Positions 34,038 through 48,329 are shown, counted from the first letter of the stretch. The stretch: DNA of 64,000 bases from Bolinopsis microptera (GCF_026151205.1 NC_087082.1:20360494-20424493); one strand, 5' to 3'. A program made the numbers and translations. Notes: a model not told the origin generated them from the letters alone.

Positions 34038-34125
34038 CGTCATCACAACAACCTGTGACGTCATCACATCATCACGTGACGTCATCGGCCCTTCAGTTGA
34101 CGAGCTCGTGACGTCACACGAGCTA
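34034..34125. promoter_or_regulatory. Cluster of four TGACGTCA sites at gene 2 stop codon
   Basis: TGACGTCA occurs four times in about 90 bases; the first contains the TGA stop of gene 2, another is fused to CACGTG. Could be a 3' enhancer or decayed minisatellite. Confidence 0.5.
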
Positions 34126-36240
34126 CTAATTAGAGCTACTAATTAGACACTAATACCACTTCTTACGCTGATTTTTAGGAGGAGGGATCATCACTTCATA
34201 ATATCGTTTTGTTTGGAGTTCAGTTCAATAGTTTATTGAACAGATAAATTGTGCAGCTTACTAAGCTTTGTTCTACTGTTTTGAGTGTGACAAGATAACA
34301 AGATAACAAGATACACATAAGTGTGTGGAGCTCAAGTTTGAGTGATATAAAGTTTTGGAATGCATCTCACTTTCTGGATGAGCGACGTCCAGCGCTCCCC
34401 TGAAAGTGTTCGTATTGGTGCTGATGAAGTGTGATCATGTGATCACTGTCGATCAAGTTATCTTGCTCCTTATTTGTGATAAAACTGAAGATATGAGGAA
34501 TACCAGTGAGGATAGAACCGTTCAGTGTTATTTAACGTTTTGATTGTTACATTATTATAATGTTATATTTGTACATTTGTATTACTGGTATGTTTTTACA
34601 TGTCGACGAAAAGTTGTTATCGGGGTATCTAGTTAAATTGATAGAGAAAGCGAGAAAAGTTTCCCCTTCAATTAATTAATTGCTAAAATATACAAGTCAC
34701 AGTTTGAATAGAGACCGGCAAAATATACACCCTTATTTATTGATATGAGACCATAAGAGCATAAGGATTAATCAAACTACTTTATGATTCCATTTCCTGT
34801 ACTCTTAGTGCCATTATAATATGCAATATTCGAATAATAACATTATTTATAAACCGAATTGTGTGATGATGATTACTCCAAATTTCTTATACTTACAAAG
34901 GAAACTACCCATGTTAGTAAAAAGTGCAATTATGAAAATAGAAAGCTAAAACAGTGGTCCTTCCAGAAGTTAGCCCGGCAAAAATGCCAAAGTACTAATC
35001 GATCGCAGGTCTCTATTTTTAATGTCAGAGGTATAATTAGTTAATTAATTAATTGATTGATGGAATGGTTGGAGTATAGAATTAGAAAGAATTTCAGAGG
35101 CTCTGATTTGAATCTAGAGAGAATTAATTTCAGAAACTAGAATTACCTTAATTAATTATGTTAATTATTGAATTGGTGATGCATTATTTTGAGTTGTAGT
35201 AGATTAATGAAAACACACGTGACTATATAGGATTTTATTTATTTATGTTTCAGTATAAAACTGTCGTGTAAACTTGTAAATATGTTAATTAAAAGATGCA
35301 TTAATTGTAAAACTTCCTAACATAGTCTCGAAAAGTATTAGTTTTGTCTGTTTTCCCTCTGGATAAGCCGTTACAAAGACTGAACTGTAAAAATCACGTT
35401 TCAATAAATTTTTAACACATACAGATTCTGAATTCCTCCTTAATTTAATTAGGTGAAAAAGGGAGCCGATAAATGAGAAGCATACACTTTCATAAACCAT
35501 TTGTTAGCCAAAATTTGGGTATTTGTTTTCATTCGTCACCTCATTCTTAGTTTGAATACCCACTCTGCCGAGTAGAAAGGAATTTCCGTGGTGGTTAAGA
35601 ACAACGTGGTTCAATAACCCCCCTAGAACAAGACCTCCCTGGTAAGATGATCTGAAAATTGAAATTCGACACGTGCAGATATCAATAAAATTGTGAAATA
35701 TTATCAACTCAGACTGTATTTTCATTCACCTGTCGTTTTAGCGCTGCACTTTTTTATCTCCAAGTCACTTTATGACATCCCAAAGCTATCACAAATTTAG
35801 GAGTCTACCCCGTCATATTATGTTTGTAAGAATATTGAGAAACTCTATTTTACCAGGACCGGAAGCTACTATCATATAACCGCCTATCATTGGATAATGA
35901 AGTTTTTAGATCCTTACAATCTCATAAATGGTATATTTTGTTATGAAAGGTGCTGTGTCAGTACCTCGCTTATCCAGATTCTAGTGTTTTAAGAGAGTCT
36001 TGCTTATCCGGATATTGGAGAATCCAGACGTTTCTGTTACAGTTGGTATCACACTTTACTGACCACGTGTATTATATGTTTCATTGTGCAATACTTGTTA
36101 AAAGCTTTTAACAACTAAAATATTATAAGCGTTTTATTGTTTAACTAAAATCCTTCAATTGTTGGAATGAATTTTGCGGAGAAATCAATGCCAATACTCC
36201 AATTCGAAATTATGACAACCTCCTACTAGAGGTTGTTAAT
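34126..36240. other. Intergenic, 3' of gene 2
   Basis: AT-rich, with ttaattaattaattg runs near 35037. No gene supported. Confidence 0.5.
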
Positions 36241-36269
36241 TTGAATGTTGAATATTTATCCAATCCCTA

Positions 36270-36600
36270 TTAATACCTTACTTATGCTATTAATACCTTA
36301 CTTATGCTATTATGTGCCTCGCCGGGCTAAAGCAGTGGATGACCTTGCTGTACGGCAAGTTAAACAAGGATCTGAAACTACTAGGTTCCGTACAGACTCA
36401 ACTCTGCACCCGTGTCAATATGTTCATTATATGCAAGCATCTTGATTTATTAATACCTTACTTATGCTATCAATACCTTACTTATGCTATTAATACCTTA
36501 CTTATGCTATTAATACCTTACTTATGCTATTAATACCTTACTTATGCTATTAATACCTTACTTATGCTATTAATACCTTACTTATGCTATTAATACCTTG
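36270..36600. repeat. 20-bp (ttaataccttacttatgcta) array split by unique sequence
   Basis: Two units, then about 140 bp of unique DNA (36312-36447), then about eight more units. The unique insert is less AT-rich than its surroundings and may be a displaced coding fragment, but no family is recognised. Confidence 0.85.
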
Positions 36601-36732
36601 CTGGTATACTAGCTCATAGCTTCTACCCGTGATTTGAGGATAACTCAGCTAACCTATATTGTAAAGTTAGATGACGAACATGTCAGCGGATCATCCTCTA
36701 ACCGGGGCTGATCAGGGTCCCAACGACCCTAC

Positions 36733-37112
36733 CCACGTGCTGATAACCTGATCACGTGCTGATAACATGATCACGTGCTGATAACCTGCCCACGTGCTGA
36801 TAACCTGATCACGTGCTGATAACCTACCCACGTGCTGATAACATGATCACGTGCTGATAACCTGCCCACGTGCTGATAACCTGATCACGTGCTGATAACC
36901 TACCCACGTGCTGATAACCTGATCACGTGCTGATAACCTGCCCACGTGCTGATCACCTGATCACGTGCTGATAACCTGCCCACGTGCTGATCACCTGATC
37001 ACGTGCTGATAACCTGATCACGTGCTGATAACCTGCCCACGTGCTGATCACCTGCCCACGTGCTGATAACCTGATCACGTGCTGATCACCTGATCACGTG
37101 CTGATCACCTGC
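36733..37112. repeat. E-box array: 20 CACGTG sites
   Basis: Units of cacgtgctgataacctg with either atcacgtg or cccacgtg context; I count 20 CACGTG motifs, about 19 bases apart. Followed at once by a donor-like cacagtgagtgag. Confidence 0.92.
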
Positions 37113-37121
37113 CCATTCACA

Positions 37122-40100
37122 GTGAGTGAGTTTAATATTTCCTTATCTGAATAAAAAATGAATTTGGTTGTACAACCCCAGAATCTTGTAAGAAGTTGAT
37201 AAGAAAATATAAAAGAGGTCCAAACCCTCACTCGGAAACTGCATCCCCTCACTCCATTTGAAGAAACTGACGAGCCTATATAATATTATATCGTATGGCC
37301 TATGGAATTAGTGAACTGGGAACGTGAGAATAAAGTGATGCGATTTAAATTATTGAACAGAAAATAAAAATTGATCTGATTTGGAGACGATAATCGATTT
37401 GGCACCACATTTTCTTGTTTTCTACTACCATTGCAATAACATTAACTTTTCTCCATTGATGAAAGAAATTAGGATGAATTCAATGAATCATTGCGGACGC
37501 AATTTTGGCAGACTGCTTAAAAGTTAAGGGGCCGGTCAACTCTAAAAGTTTTTTATGCGACAAAAATTTGTCCAAGTCAAGTACCGAAATAAAGTCTTAC
37601 TCGTCAACAGACCACAAAATTGTGGTTATCAAGAATGTTATATCGAGATGATAAGAGACGCGAGTCAAGTAAAAAGCATAACTATGAAACTCTACCGAAG
37701 TGTTAAAATATTTGGGTACATTGTGATTAATCTGAACCCCTCCCTCCCTTGTAAATTTTGTAAATATTAATTTCCTACCCCAGGGAGGCGTATTTCCGGG
37801 TATCCTAGTACCAATTGCCCCATATCTTCTCCCAAGCTGAGAGGAGTAAAGAAGAGGAGTTGCAGATTGTAAAGAAGAAGGAGGAGCCAAGAGATGGAGC
37901 TAGACAGAGACAGACATGGTCCGCTTTGAGGTGAATATTTTAAACAGGACTCACAAACACTACTTATTTTCACAATCTCTTTAGTTTAAACTGTGAGATT
38001 TACCGAAGGCAGGGTCGCCGGGAGGGAGCAGTGTGAGTTGTCTGATGTCGGGATCTTGTCCCTACCCTGCTGTCTAGGGTAGCCGTCTATCGGGCTCATT
38101 CTCTCAGCACCGGCTTATACTTGAGCTGTGAATTTGGTTGGGATGGTGGTTTTGTGCAGTGGTTTTTGGGGTACGAGCTGTTTTCTCCTGATTGCCGGGT
38201 ATTATTTTGTATATATTGGAGTATGTGTGGCCTGTGAACCGTTAATTGCCATAACAGTGCCATCTTTCTTCCAGTTTCTACCGTCTGAACCCCAGACTGA
38301 AGATATTTCTTCATCTTGGTGTGACATTTTCTAAATTCATTGCCTGTTATGTTTTAATGTTCTAATTATAAAACCCCCGCATTTAGATCTATTTCAATCC
38401 TCTTTAATTCCGACCTTTCAAGTCTGTAACTGCTTCCTTCGGCATTCTGACTGATTGTCGGTCTCTCTCAGGTGACTTGGGTCACCTGTAGGTACTCTCA
38501 TAATCACCATATAAAGCCCTCATAAAACCATCGCCGTGTCACCGGACTCCTTAACTTCAGTTATTTCTCCCTTTATTTGTCTCCATACGTCTTGATGATT
38601 TAGACTATCTGATGATTGAGAAATCTGACCGTACCATCCCTCCTTCTTCCCACGTGACAAGGCACGTGGGTAATGGGTAACTTGGTCACGTGATGAGGCA
38701 CGTGGGTATCAGGTTTTCTGACTGGTTCGGCTTGCTTGGTTAAAATTTCATATTTCAGTCATAATTGCAGTGGTTTGTGCTTAGTTTTTATTGAATCTGT
38801 CTGTGCTCGTGTTACGAAATTCTATTATCTGAAATGGCTGACACCCTGATGCTGTTAGCTTGTGATCTTTGACGCGTGCCACATCGAGAAATAGGATTCC
38901 GTCTGACTTCATAGATTTACTGAAACTCACAGTCGTCGCGTCGGTCCAGCCTAGTAACACTAACACAATTAAACGGACAATGGAGCACAGCCACCGTTTT
39001 AGAAGTTATGAATTCCACAATTGTTTTGACGGAATTTGCTGATATAATGTGCCCTTTTCCAAGGACATTGACTTGTTCTTCAACCTCTTGCTTTTTAAAA
39101 TGCTGTTTTGTCTGTGAGTATGTGTTTTTTATTTGGTAATGCCTACAACGACGTCAGAAATGATACACGATGAATAGTTACAGTTATTTCAATACTTTGC
39201 ATTTCACTATTATTTCTGGGCAGGTCTAATTATTTTGAAGTACTATATTAGCTGTTACATTCACTCGGAACTAATCTTCTTCAGATCACGAGGAATGTTA
39301 GCGCAACTTTCTTTTATTTCCCTGATTCAGAGTATACTAAGGATTTAAAATCCGTCCGATTTAATAAGAGCTCACTGAAGGTGGGTCGAGGTGAAATAAC
39401 GGCGTGGTTTATGAAGGAGTAACGATTGTGAAATAGACCACCAGTATGAGCAGTGTTTTACCGAGTAGACTGCCCAGTCTATTTTAAACCTCTGAATGTA
39501 CCATTTACAATTATTCACATTTGGACGTCTGTAACTGATGAATTAACGTTATTGTCGGGTCGTCTTCTCTGAGTCCCATTGTTACCATCTCCTCCACACT
39601 CCTCGTTAGATAAGAGCAGTTGTTTTTGCTTACACCGTACTTGCTAACTCAGATAAGATAATACACCCCAGACTCTTGCTGTCTGTATCTGGGAGTCAGG
39701 GCGAGATAATCTTTACTAAACCACACCACGTGACCCTCACATGACTATAATTTGCCCGTGAAGCTGCACACCCACCTGACTGAGAGTCTACAGTCTGGTC
39801 AGATCCAGACCCGCTCTCACATTGAGAGGACGCTTTTAGGATTTGACGTGTCTCGAGCTGAGCAGGACTGGTTTTCAAGTGAGCTGAGAATCCTGTTGTG
39901 CAGATTCGGCATATTTGGAGATTACTAATTCTGCACTACCGGACTTATCAGTGCTTTATTTACTAGCCTTACTAGTTCCGTGCGTGCAATTCCAATATTT
40001 CCCATCCCCCTCGTGATAGACATAGTTTGTTACATACATACACAACACATAGTTTGTAATATTGTTTGATGAGTGTTTTTTAGGTGAATTAGTGTTAATT

Positions 40101-40500
40101 TTGTATTTCTTGGTTCAGCCGCCACAATGTATTATATTATCATTATTATCCAATATTACGTAGTGTTGTGTAATTTTGTGAATTTAAACAGCCCAGCATT
40201 GCAATATAATAGTAGTAGTAGTAGTTGCTATAGTTACTATATATTGCAATATAATAACCGGTAATAATTTGACACTTGATTTGGACGACAGATATCCCCG
40301 CTGTTGCTTCACTTTAACTAATATCTACTATATAGTAATATAACTAGTATCTAGCTGCCTTATTCGGTAACTATCTAGCTGCCTTTTCAAATCCGGTTCT
40401 TGCCCTCTCCAACATGATGATCATTAGAATTATTGAGTCAGTCATTTTAGCATGTTTCTCGTGAGGTTGTATATCTTTTAAGAGACTCGATCAATCAAAT
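37122..40500. other. Intergenic, no supported gene
   Basis: Read in six frames without finding an exon with family resemblance. Contains short CACGTG-rich stretch near 38650-38705 and gtagtagtagtag near 40210. Confidence 0.45.
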
Positions 40501-40522
40501 CTAATGGTATTTCCTTGTGTGC

Positions 40523-42024
40523 ACGTAAGCAATATGTTCGGATGACCGGTAGCATGGCTACAGAAGTAAGCAATATGTTCGGATGACCGGTAGCTATGGT
40601 AGCTATGGTAACTATGGTAACTATGGTAACTATGGTAACTATGGTAGCTATGGTAGCTATGGTAACTATGGTAGCTATGGTAACTATGGTAGCTATGGTA
40701 GCTATGGTAACTATGGTAACTATGGTAACTATGGTAGCATGGCTACAGAAGTAAGCAATATGTTCGGATGACCGGTAGCTATGGTAACTATGGTAACTAT
40801 GGTAACTATGGTAACTATGGTAGCATGGCTACAGAAGTAAGCAATATGTTCGGATGACCGGTAACTATGGTAACTATGGTAGCTATGGTAACTATGGTAA
40901 CTATGGTAACTATGGTAACTATGGTAACTATGGTAACTATGGTAACTATGGTAACTATGGTAACTATGGTAGCATGGCTACAGAAGTAAGCAATATGTTC
41001 GGATGACCGGTAGCTATGGTAACTATGGTAACTATGGTAACTATGGTAACTATGGTAACTACGGTAACTATGGTAACTATGGTAACTACGGTAACTATGG
41101 TAACTATGGTAACTATGGTAACTATGGTAACTATGGTAACTATGGTAACTACGGTAACTATGGTAACTATGGTAACTATGGTAACTATGGTAACTATGGT
41201 AACTATGGTAACTATGGTAACTATGGTAACTATGGTAACTATGGTAACTATGGTAACTATGGTAGCATGGCTACAGAAGTAAGCAATATGTTCGGATGAC
41301 CGGTAGCTATGGTAACTATGGTAACTATGGTAACTATGGTAACTATGGTAACTATGGTAACTATGGTAACTATGGTAACTATGGTAACTATGGTAACTAT
41401 GGTAACTATGGTAACTATGGTAACTATGGTAACTATGGTAACTATGGTAACTATGGTAACTATGGTAGCATGGCTACAGAAGTAAGCAATATGTTCGGAT
41501 GACCGGTAGCTATGGTAACTATGGTAACTATGGTAACTATGGTAGCATGGCTACAGAAGTAAGCAATATGTTCGGATGACCGGTAGCTATGGTAACTATG
41601 GTAACTATGGTAACTATGGTAGCATGGCTACAGAAGTAAGCAATATGTTCGGATGACCGGTAGCTATGGTAACTATGGTAACTATGGTAACTATGGTAGC
41701 ATGGCTACAGAAGTAAGCAATATGTTCGGATGACCGGTAGCTATGGTAACTATGGTAACTATGGTAACTATGGTAGCATGGCTACAGAAGTAAGCAATAT
41801 GTTCGGATGACCGGTAGCTATGGTAACTATGGTAACTATGGTAACTATGGTAGCATGGCTACAGAAGTAAGCAATATGTTCGGATGACCGGTAGCTATGG
41901 TAACTATGGTAACTATGGTAACTATGGTAGCATGGCTACAGAAGTAAGCAATATGTTCGGATGACCGGTAGCTATGGTAACTATGGTAACTATGGTAACT
42001 ATGGTAGCATGGCTACAGAAGTAT
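40523..42024. repeat. Compound array: 9-bp taactatgg runs between copies of a ~40-bp cassette
   Basis: A cassette (ggctacagaagtaagcaata..tgttcggatgaccggtag) recurs about 13 times, separated by 3 to about 27 units of taactatgg. Cassettes carry gaa|gtaagc, a donor consensus. The last ~8 repeats are a regular 78-bp higher-order unit with three to four inner units. Confidence 0.93.
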
Positions 42025-44152
42025 CGAGTTAGGAGGGTTTGGTCAGTTCGTTAAATTTACTAGAATATGTTTTAGATCTTCCCATTATCCTTGTCATGAC
42101 TGTACACGTCATTAACTTCTCTACAATTAAAATCGAATTAAATCTATTGTATCATGCCCTTTAAAATGCTAAATTCTCGTAGCGTGTTATCTTGGCTGCC
42201 TAAAAAGCTTTCCACTTGTAACTATAATTTTCACAAGAATGCGAAAACGTAATGATGCCCTCTGGAAACTCACAAGAAAGGCCTCTAGAAACTCCCAAGA
42301 AAGGCCTCTAGAAACTCTCAAGAAAGCCCCCTAGAAACTCTTAAAAATTCTCTCTAAAAAACGCAAAAAAATGTTGTCTTTGACTGTACAGTCTAGAATT
42401 GTGAGTGCCCAAAAAAATCCCCAAAATGTTCACTCTTAATATTCAAGAATTAGCATTAAATTCACAGTGTAGGAAAATTAATGTGACTTTAAAATATCAA
42501 TTATTCGTCTTTCAGTCGACTTCACGCTTAATCTATTAGTATTAAGCTACAGTACTTTGCAGTATGGTAGATTTATGTTGTTTGATTTGGTTTCCTCCCT
42601 CAAGTTTTAAATATTAACGAAGATAGGGCACAGTAATAAGGTTTTCTAGTAGACACTCCTTGAAAGGACCGTTAGCGGAAAATTCATTAATTTAATTGAC
42701 AATACTCGTGCAGTCTCTCAAGCAAGCAAATTGTTTATAAACTTATAACTTTATAAATAAGTTTATGCTAAATATACCTTTTCTAAAATAAAGATTTTTC
42801 AACGTACCTTCATGTTTTGCTTTGCTTTTAATGATACCATTTGATATCTTGTCGCGTTCACCTCGCGACCTCAATATTCTGTAAACTTGACTTGGTTCCT
42901 GAAATTATTCTGCGAGAAATTAAGCTCATAAAGATTTGGGGGATCTAAACAAATGTTTCAAATTCCTAGGTGGTTTTTTTTTCAAAAAGATATAAAGATC
43001 TCTGATCTTGTGCGGTCAACAGACGTTTAGGCTCATGTATTATAGTGCCGTGTCTATAACTATGTCTAGGCTCCTGTATAATGCCATGTTGCTTAAACCT
43101 TAATTTTTAACACTCGATGACTTTTGATTAGAACAAAAGAATCTAACATGAACAGCTACTTCTGCTGATGACATACCCGGTCACAATGCTAATTAACTTC
43201 ATAAGACTCTCCTGATCATGACAAAAGACAGACGGCTCGGCAGCCCTCAAATCCAACTCATCACATCATCTCATGATCTGATCTGAGTGGGACGTGTTGG
43301 TCGCCCCCCCCCCCCCTCCTCGTGATGTGGCAAGTTTAAGCATCACTACTAATTATTGTTGGTGGACGCTAATTATTCAATATGCCCTGGTATGAGAATA
43401 TAATGTGGACATTGAGTAACTTAAGCACAATTAAAACAAACTTTTTGTATGAACTCCGTTCTAGAAGATTAATAGTCGTAACTTTTTATTCGTCTTGACA
43501 TCGTTCTAGCGGAGTGATAACTTTGTGCTTCTAACTCCATTCAGTAACATTGTGCGTTTGCTAAAGATTACGAGGGTCATTAAAAATATGTGACGCGGTC
43601 TTATCACTAACAGCTCTTTATAACTTCCTCGTTTAAATTTAAAGTTGATTTTTAGTCGCATTCTTATCATTCTTATCATTCCCTGCTACAATTCACGGCT
43701 TTGGAATGAGAGAAGAATCTCCGTCACTCGAACGACTAACGATTTTTTCATTTATTTAATTTTCTAAATATTTATTTAACGATTAACATAATGCAGGAAA
43801 CCATAGAAATTTGCGGATGAAAAACGTTTTGGCACTGCTATAACTACAAAAAATTTGAAATTTAAAGCATTTGTTTAATGACCGTCTGAAAACTTTAAAA
43901 ATTAGCTGCAAATGAGCAGATTACTCCGACTAGTGACGATCTTCACCAGAATTGTTGCTGCATCCGCTCTAATCTGCATGACACGTACTACTATACGCTT
44001 ATGTAACCAGTTTAAGCATTGACTTTGACGTCGCCAAATAACGAGTAAAAATACCTCAGTTTTTAAACTATCTTCTACCTACGTAATGTTGAACATTGAA
44101 CCGTCCCAATAATTTCCATGATTTTCGTTCGGAATTTGAACCTTCAGACTAC
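42025..44152. other. Intergenic, no supported gene
   Basis: Short near-repeats of aagaaaggcctctagaaactc at 42270-42335 and a C13-type run near 43305. No gene recognised. Confidence 0.45.
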
Positions 44153-44331
44153 AATAGCCCACGTGGGGATGGTGATTTGATTCCGTTAATCAAATTCCGT
44201 TAATAAGGTCAGACTGAAAAGTAAATAGTAAAAACCAAAATGAGAAAATAGTAGGACTACCCATTAAAACATACGTGGGACAGTCTCAAAAAATGGATGC
44301 TGGCTGATTCACCACCCCCACGTGGGCTATT
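44153..44331. mobile_element. Small MITE candidate with CACGTG in its inverted ends
   Basis: Ends aatagcccacgtggggatgg and its approximate inverse (accacccccacgtgggctatt) bracket about 180 bp. No clear target duplication. Confidence 0.5.
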
Positions 44332-47300
44332 TTCCCATATTCTATTAGGGTGCTATTTTAACAAGATTTGGAGGATAGGTCTGCCCATTGCTCCTTTATA
44401 ATATCTGCCCCATTCAGCACTTTTATATCCTGACTCACACCTCATCAAGCTCCAGGCTAGCCCCTCCAGTCAGTCTTTTAGAAGCTCCTCCCGACCAATC
44501 ACAGCGAGGCAGGGCCCCTTCCCACCAATGAAAACCCTCTATTTCCAGTCTATACCCCCGGGGATAGTGTTTACACACACGTGGTCTATTGACATGTTTG
44601 TATAGGCGGACTATTCAAGTACAGACAGGCTGAAGCTGAGTGAGCTGCCTGGATACCAGTGGTATGGTATTACCACCCTCCATCCCACCATTATCCACTT
44701 ACCCTGTCAGCACAGTTATACTACCTATCAATAACACATTGAGAGAGAGGATTGCAGGGGGTGACTGAGATTCCATATTCTGACTGGGACTGTGTTCCGG
44801 CTACGCGGCCCCCTCCTCCGGCTACGCGGCCCCCTCCTCATATTAGTAACCCATCACACTGCTAATAGAGTGAGACTGCCCCTTTATTACTTGTCGCTAG
44901 TTAGATGGCTGGGGAGGCCCGACTCGATTACAAAGTCAACAGTTCAGACTTCATATAAAAACAGGATAATCTCCCTTCTTCCCTCACTTTTAGTCTGTTA
45001 ATCGGGGATAAGTTTGTTAGGTTTTTTTTTGTGGAGCTGATTTTCTAAACTATTTGGTCCTGTTTGATCTGATGGTTAGATTTTCAGTTTCTCCCTGGGA
45101 TTCACTGTATTTTCTGTGAGATATTTTCTGTTCTAAGACACATACCTTTCTAGAAATTTCTGGTCTCAACTCAGTGCATCATATTTCGGGTTAAATTTAA
45201 AAACGCTCCTAGTCCTCATGTTTGATATTAGAACCTGCTTTACTTAGTCTGTTTTGTTTAAAAATATCGGCGGTAAGAGCCCGAGTTGTTATTATATCTC
45301 ACGTTATATCCTCTCCCTTGTTATTATATCTCACGTTATATCCTACAAATTCCTGGCGGAGCTGATGCATGAATACGGTGCTGTAAATTGCAACAAATGT
45401 GGGGCTGGCTGGCCCTCTCTCCCTCGTCTGCATTGTTCCCAATGTCCCTTTAATTCACGGGTCCGGGACAACTGTAATTAAATTTCTCTAGATTAGCGAA
45501 CAATTGAAATTCGATTTATAACATCATAAGGTTGATGAAGGGGATTGTAACTATACAGTATAAGGGCCTACTACCAGCTGTCTGATTACAGTTCACCCCC
45601 TCATCACGTGTTTTGCCATGGTCACGTGCTCTGCTCGATGTCACGTGATTTATGGGGAGATCATTAGGCTCGACGAGGACTCCGTCCGGCGCACGGACCA
45701 TTTAAAAATAGGATCCTCCGACATTTTGGAGACAGTAGGATCAGGTCGGCATTAGAGTTGTAGCCTCACTTCCATCGCTTGTCAATACCTGCTGGCAACC
45801 CTGACTCTGCGGGACTCTTATATCAGTTTTTATAGCAGAAGTAATGCGGAAGTGTCCTCCCTTTAACAGCTCTCCCTTTCTCTGTGTGAGAATGACGTGG
45901 CTTGACGCACTTAACATCTGAAGTCAGGTGAGACTGGGTGTCGGTGGATGTCGCACTCTTCCTACACACGAGAATGCTGACTACTAGGACGGAGCTATTG
46001 GAACCAGAGCATCAGTGCCCGGCTATCCCCCTCTGCACCTGTTAGGGACGGATGTTTGTCACTAGTGAGCCTGTCGAGGGAACCGGGGGGGGGGGCTGGG
46101 TCCCAAGACCTGGCTCGGCCGCGGGGGAGGGTATAATGCTGGGTTCCAGGAAGCGATGCTGGATCAGTCGTTGGTCCTGTGTCTTCTCCATCCACTCGCA
46201 CCCTGCCCCGGACTAAACTAAATCAATTGATCACGGTGCAACCCATAATAAGCCATAGTAGTGCGTAATTAGATAATATTGACTGCTAGTATTCGTGCTG
46301 TTTGTAGTAAAAGTATACTGCCGGCGGCCGGAGAGTTCCCGCATTCTATTTGAAGTCTAGCACGCGCTGGGGTGTGAATTAATTGACCAGGTTAATTCTG
46401 TAATCCATTGCTTGGGGCCACGTGGGGACGATAACCGCCCACGTGGAGAGCGCACACCCGTCTCATTGGTCCTCGATCACTTTGTGAGATTCATATCTTG
46501 TCAGACCGAGGTTTAGATACGCCACTAAATGGAAAGTCTATTGTACTGTAACTTCCCGTCAGATTGGGTAGATTGCAAGGGACTCTGTCTGTTCAGGGGT
46601 ACTTCAGGTCAGTCTTAACGAGCTAAACTTTGTTGAGTACCTATCTGTCTGAACCCTGAACACGTTTTACATGTAAAGATGACAGCATCTAATCGAAATG
46701 CGTCCCCTTGAGTGCCATTCTTATGTTCAGCTATAGCCTTGCTCCTCAAATAGACCTCAATCCAACTTTTAATTCTGATCCCATAGTCTGAGGAGCGATG
46801 ATATCTAATCTTTTTTGTCTTCTCAAGGAGAGGGAGTCCCCTGGTGAGGGGTCGCTAACTGAGATTCGTCTCTCTTCCACCTGACACGCTAGAACTGGGA
46901 AGCTGACTCACCCTGCCCTCCCTGGATCAGACCCCCATTAGCATACCTCCCTTAGCTGGAGGCTCGAGACTGAGGGAGGTACCCTGGTAGGCGCTCTAAC
47001 CCAGCCTCCGTTACCTGGGTTACCTAGGTTACCTGGGTTACCTAGCTCTGAGCACCCCGCTATATAACAGGTCAATTTGCCGGTCATAAGGTCATTCTGT
47101 CACATCGCTAAGTTTTGACGGTGTTTGCTAAACAGCAGCTGCCCGCTCTTTTGTTTGTTCTCGATGTCTGACACGAAATTCCAGTTTGATCCATCAACTC
47201 CCAACCATCTCTAAATTGGTGGGAGTTGTTTTGGTTACCTTGGTTACCGATCATGTTCACCGTGTCTGGTCCTGCAAGTCTATTGACGCACAATATTATT

Positions 47301-48329
47301 ATCATTGCAGCTTAAACAGTTTTATTAACTTTCTGTTACCAGTTACCGTCGTTGTGATGTCAAGAGAATATCCCAAATTCAACCCTAACAACAATTTGAG
47401 TCTGGGAAACTTCCCGCTTCAATTAGATTGGGTGGTCCCGGATCTCACAAGCTCAAAATCCGTCAATTTCCTAATGACCTTTCTGTGATAGCACGTTCAA
47501 AGAGATGACCACCAGATACTGTAGTCAAGGGTTAAAAATACACCAGTGGTTTTTATTACCTCACCGATTATTCACTAAGCGATCCTAAAATGCCACGACT
47601 GTTTCTATTATTAACTTCTGAATGATTTCGCAATTTGCAGTCTGGTTATGAGCTATTAGCGAAAGTCTTTGATTCGCTCGAGCGACATCGCTTAGATTCC
47701 AGGACTTTTACGTAACGTAGCGCTGACGATAGATCCTACTATTGTGACGTAATAAATGACATGTTTTAAATAGCTGCGTCTCAGAAATATTTGCAATTAG
47801 TTAAATCTAGTTTCGCTTGTCTTAGGAAGAGTAAAGAATATGGAGTTTCAAGGACTGAACCTGATGAAGATATACCTGCTGACTTCTCTTCATTTCATCC
47901 TTACCTTACAAAATGGTATGTTCTAAACTCTCATTTTGTCATTATGTTCATTGTTTTATCGTCACAATATTTGTCATTTTTACTACCAATCAAGCCCCAA
48001 TTACCAAATTTGTCGTATTTCCGTTTATCTGTCCCAATAATCGAATTCCCTCAATTTTGACATATTTCCCTAATCTGCGTCCATATGTCACCGCAAGTCA
48101 CAACAATAAATTCCCTGCATACCGGCCCACTCACCATTGAGTTAGCAGACCCTCGAACTCCATCAGATCTCAACTCTAATTCTCGAGAGGAGCAGGAAGT
48201 TTGTTTCCCAAAGAAGGGGAATGATGCACATGTTACCATGGTTACTGAGCTAGAAGCACCTGTTAACAGGGGGATGATGTTATGTTTGTTTGTTGTTCTG
48301 TCTGTTTGTTCACCTTCCTTTGTTCTCAG
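44332..48329. other. Upstream region of R-spondin-like gene
   Basis: More GC than its surroundings, with a TATATAA at 47061 after a short ggttacctgggttacctag repeat (47008-47043). A first exon with signal peptide should lie here or further upstream but no candidate of the right phase stands out. Confidence 0.35.

Noticed and set aside
36245..36533. Frames across the unique insert in the 20-bp array
   Set aside because: Most of the length is translated repeat; the unique 40 residues match nothing I know in either frame.
41003..41502. SYGNYGNYGN-type repeat peptides resembling low-complexity RNA-binding proteins
   Set aside because: Direct translation of the 9-bp taactatgg array; frames end at each cassette and no flanking exon is recognised.
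45254..45481. Short frame with CNKCGAGW..CSQCP, zinc-ribbon-like
   Set aside because: 75 codons, no splice partner or family match beyond two CxxC pairs; probably chance.
47775..47912. Exon-like segment (QLVKSSFACLRKSKEYGVS.., donor gtatgt)
   Set aside because: Has plausible splice ends but its phase 2 end does not fit the R-spondin-like exon at 48330, and no family is recognised.
47913..48000. Possible signal peptide (MVCSKLSFCHYVHCFIVTIF)
   Set aside because: Hydrophobic start is suggestive, but no donor of phase 1 in its frame links it to exon 48330.
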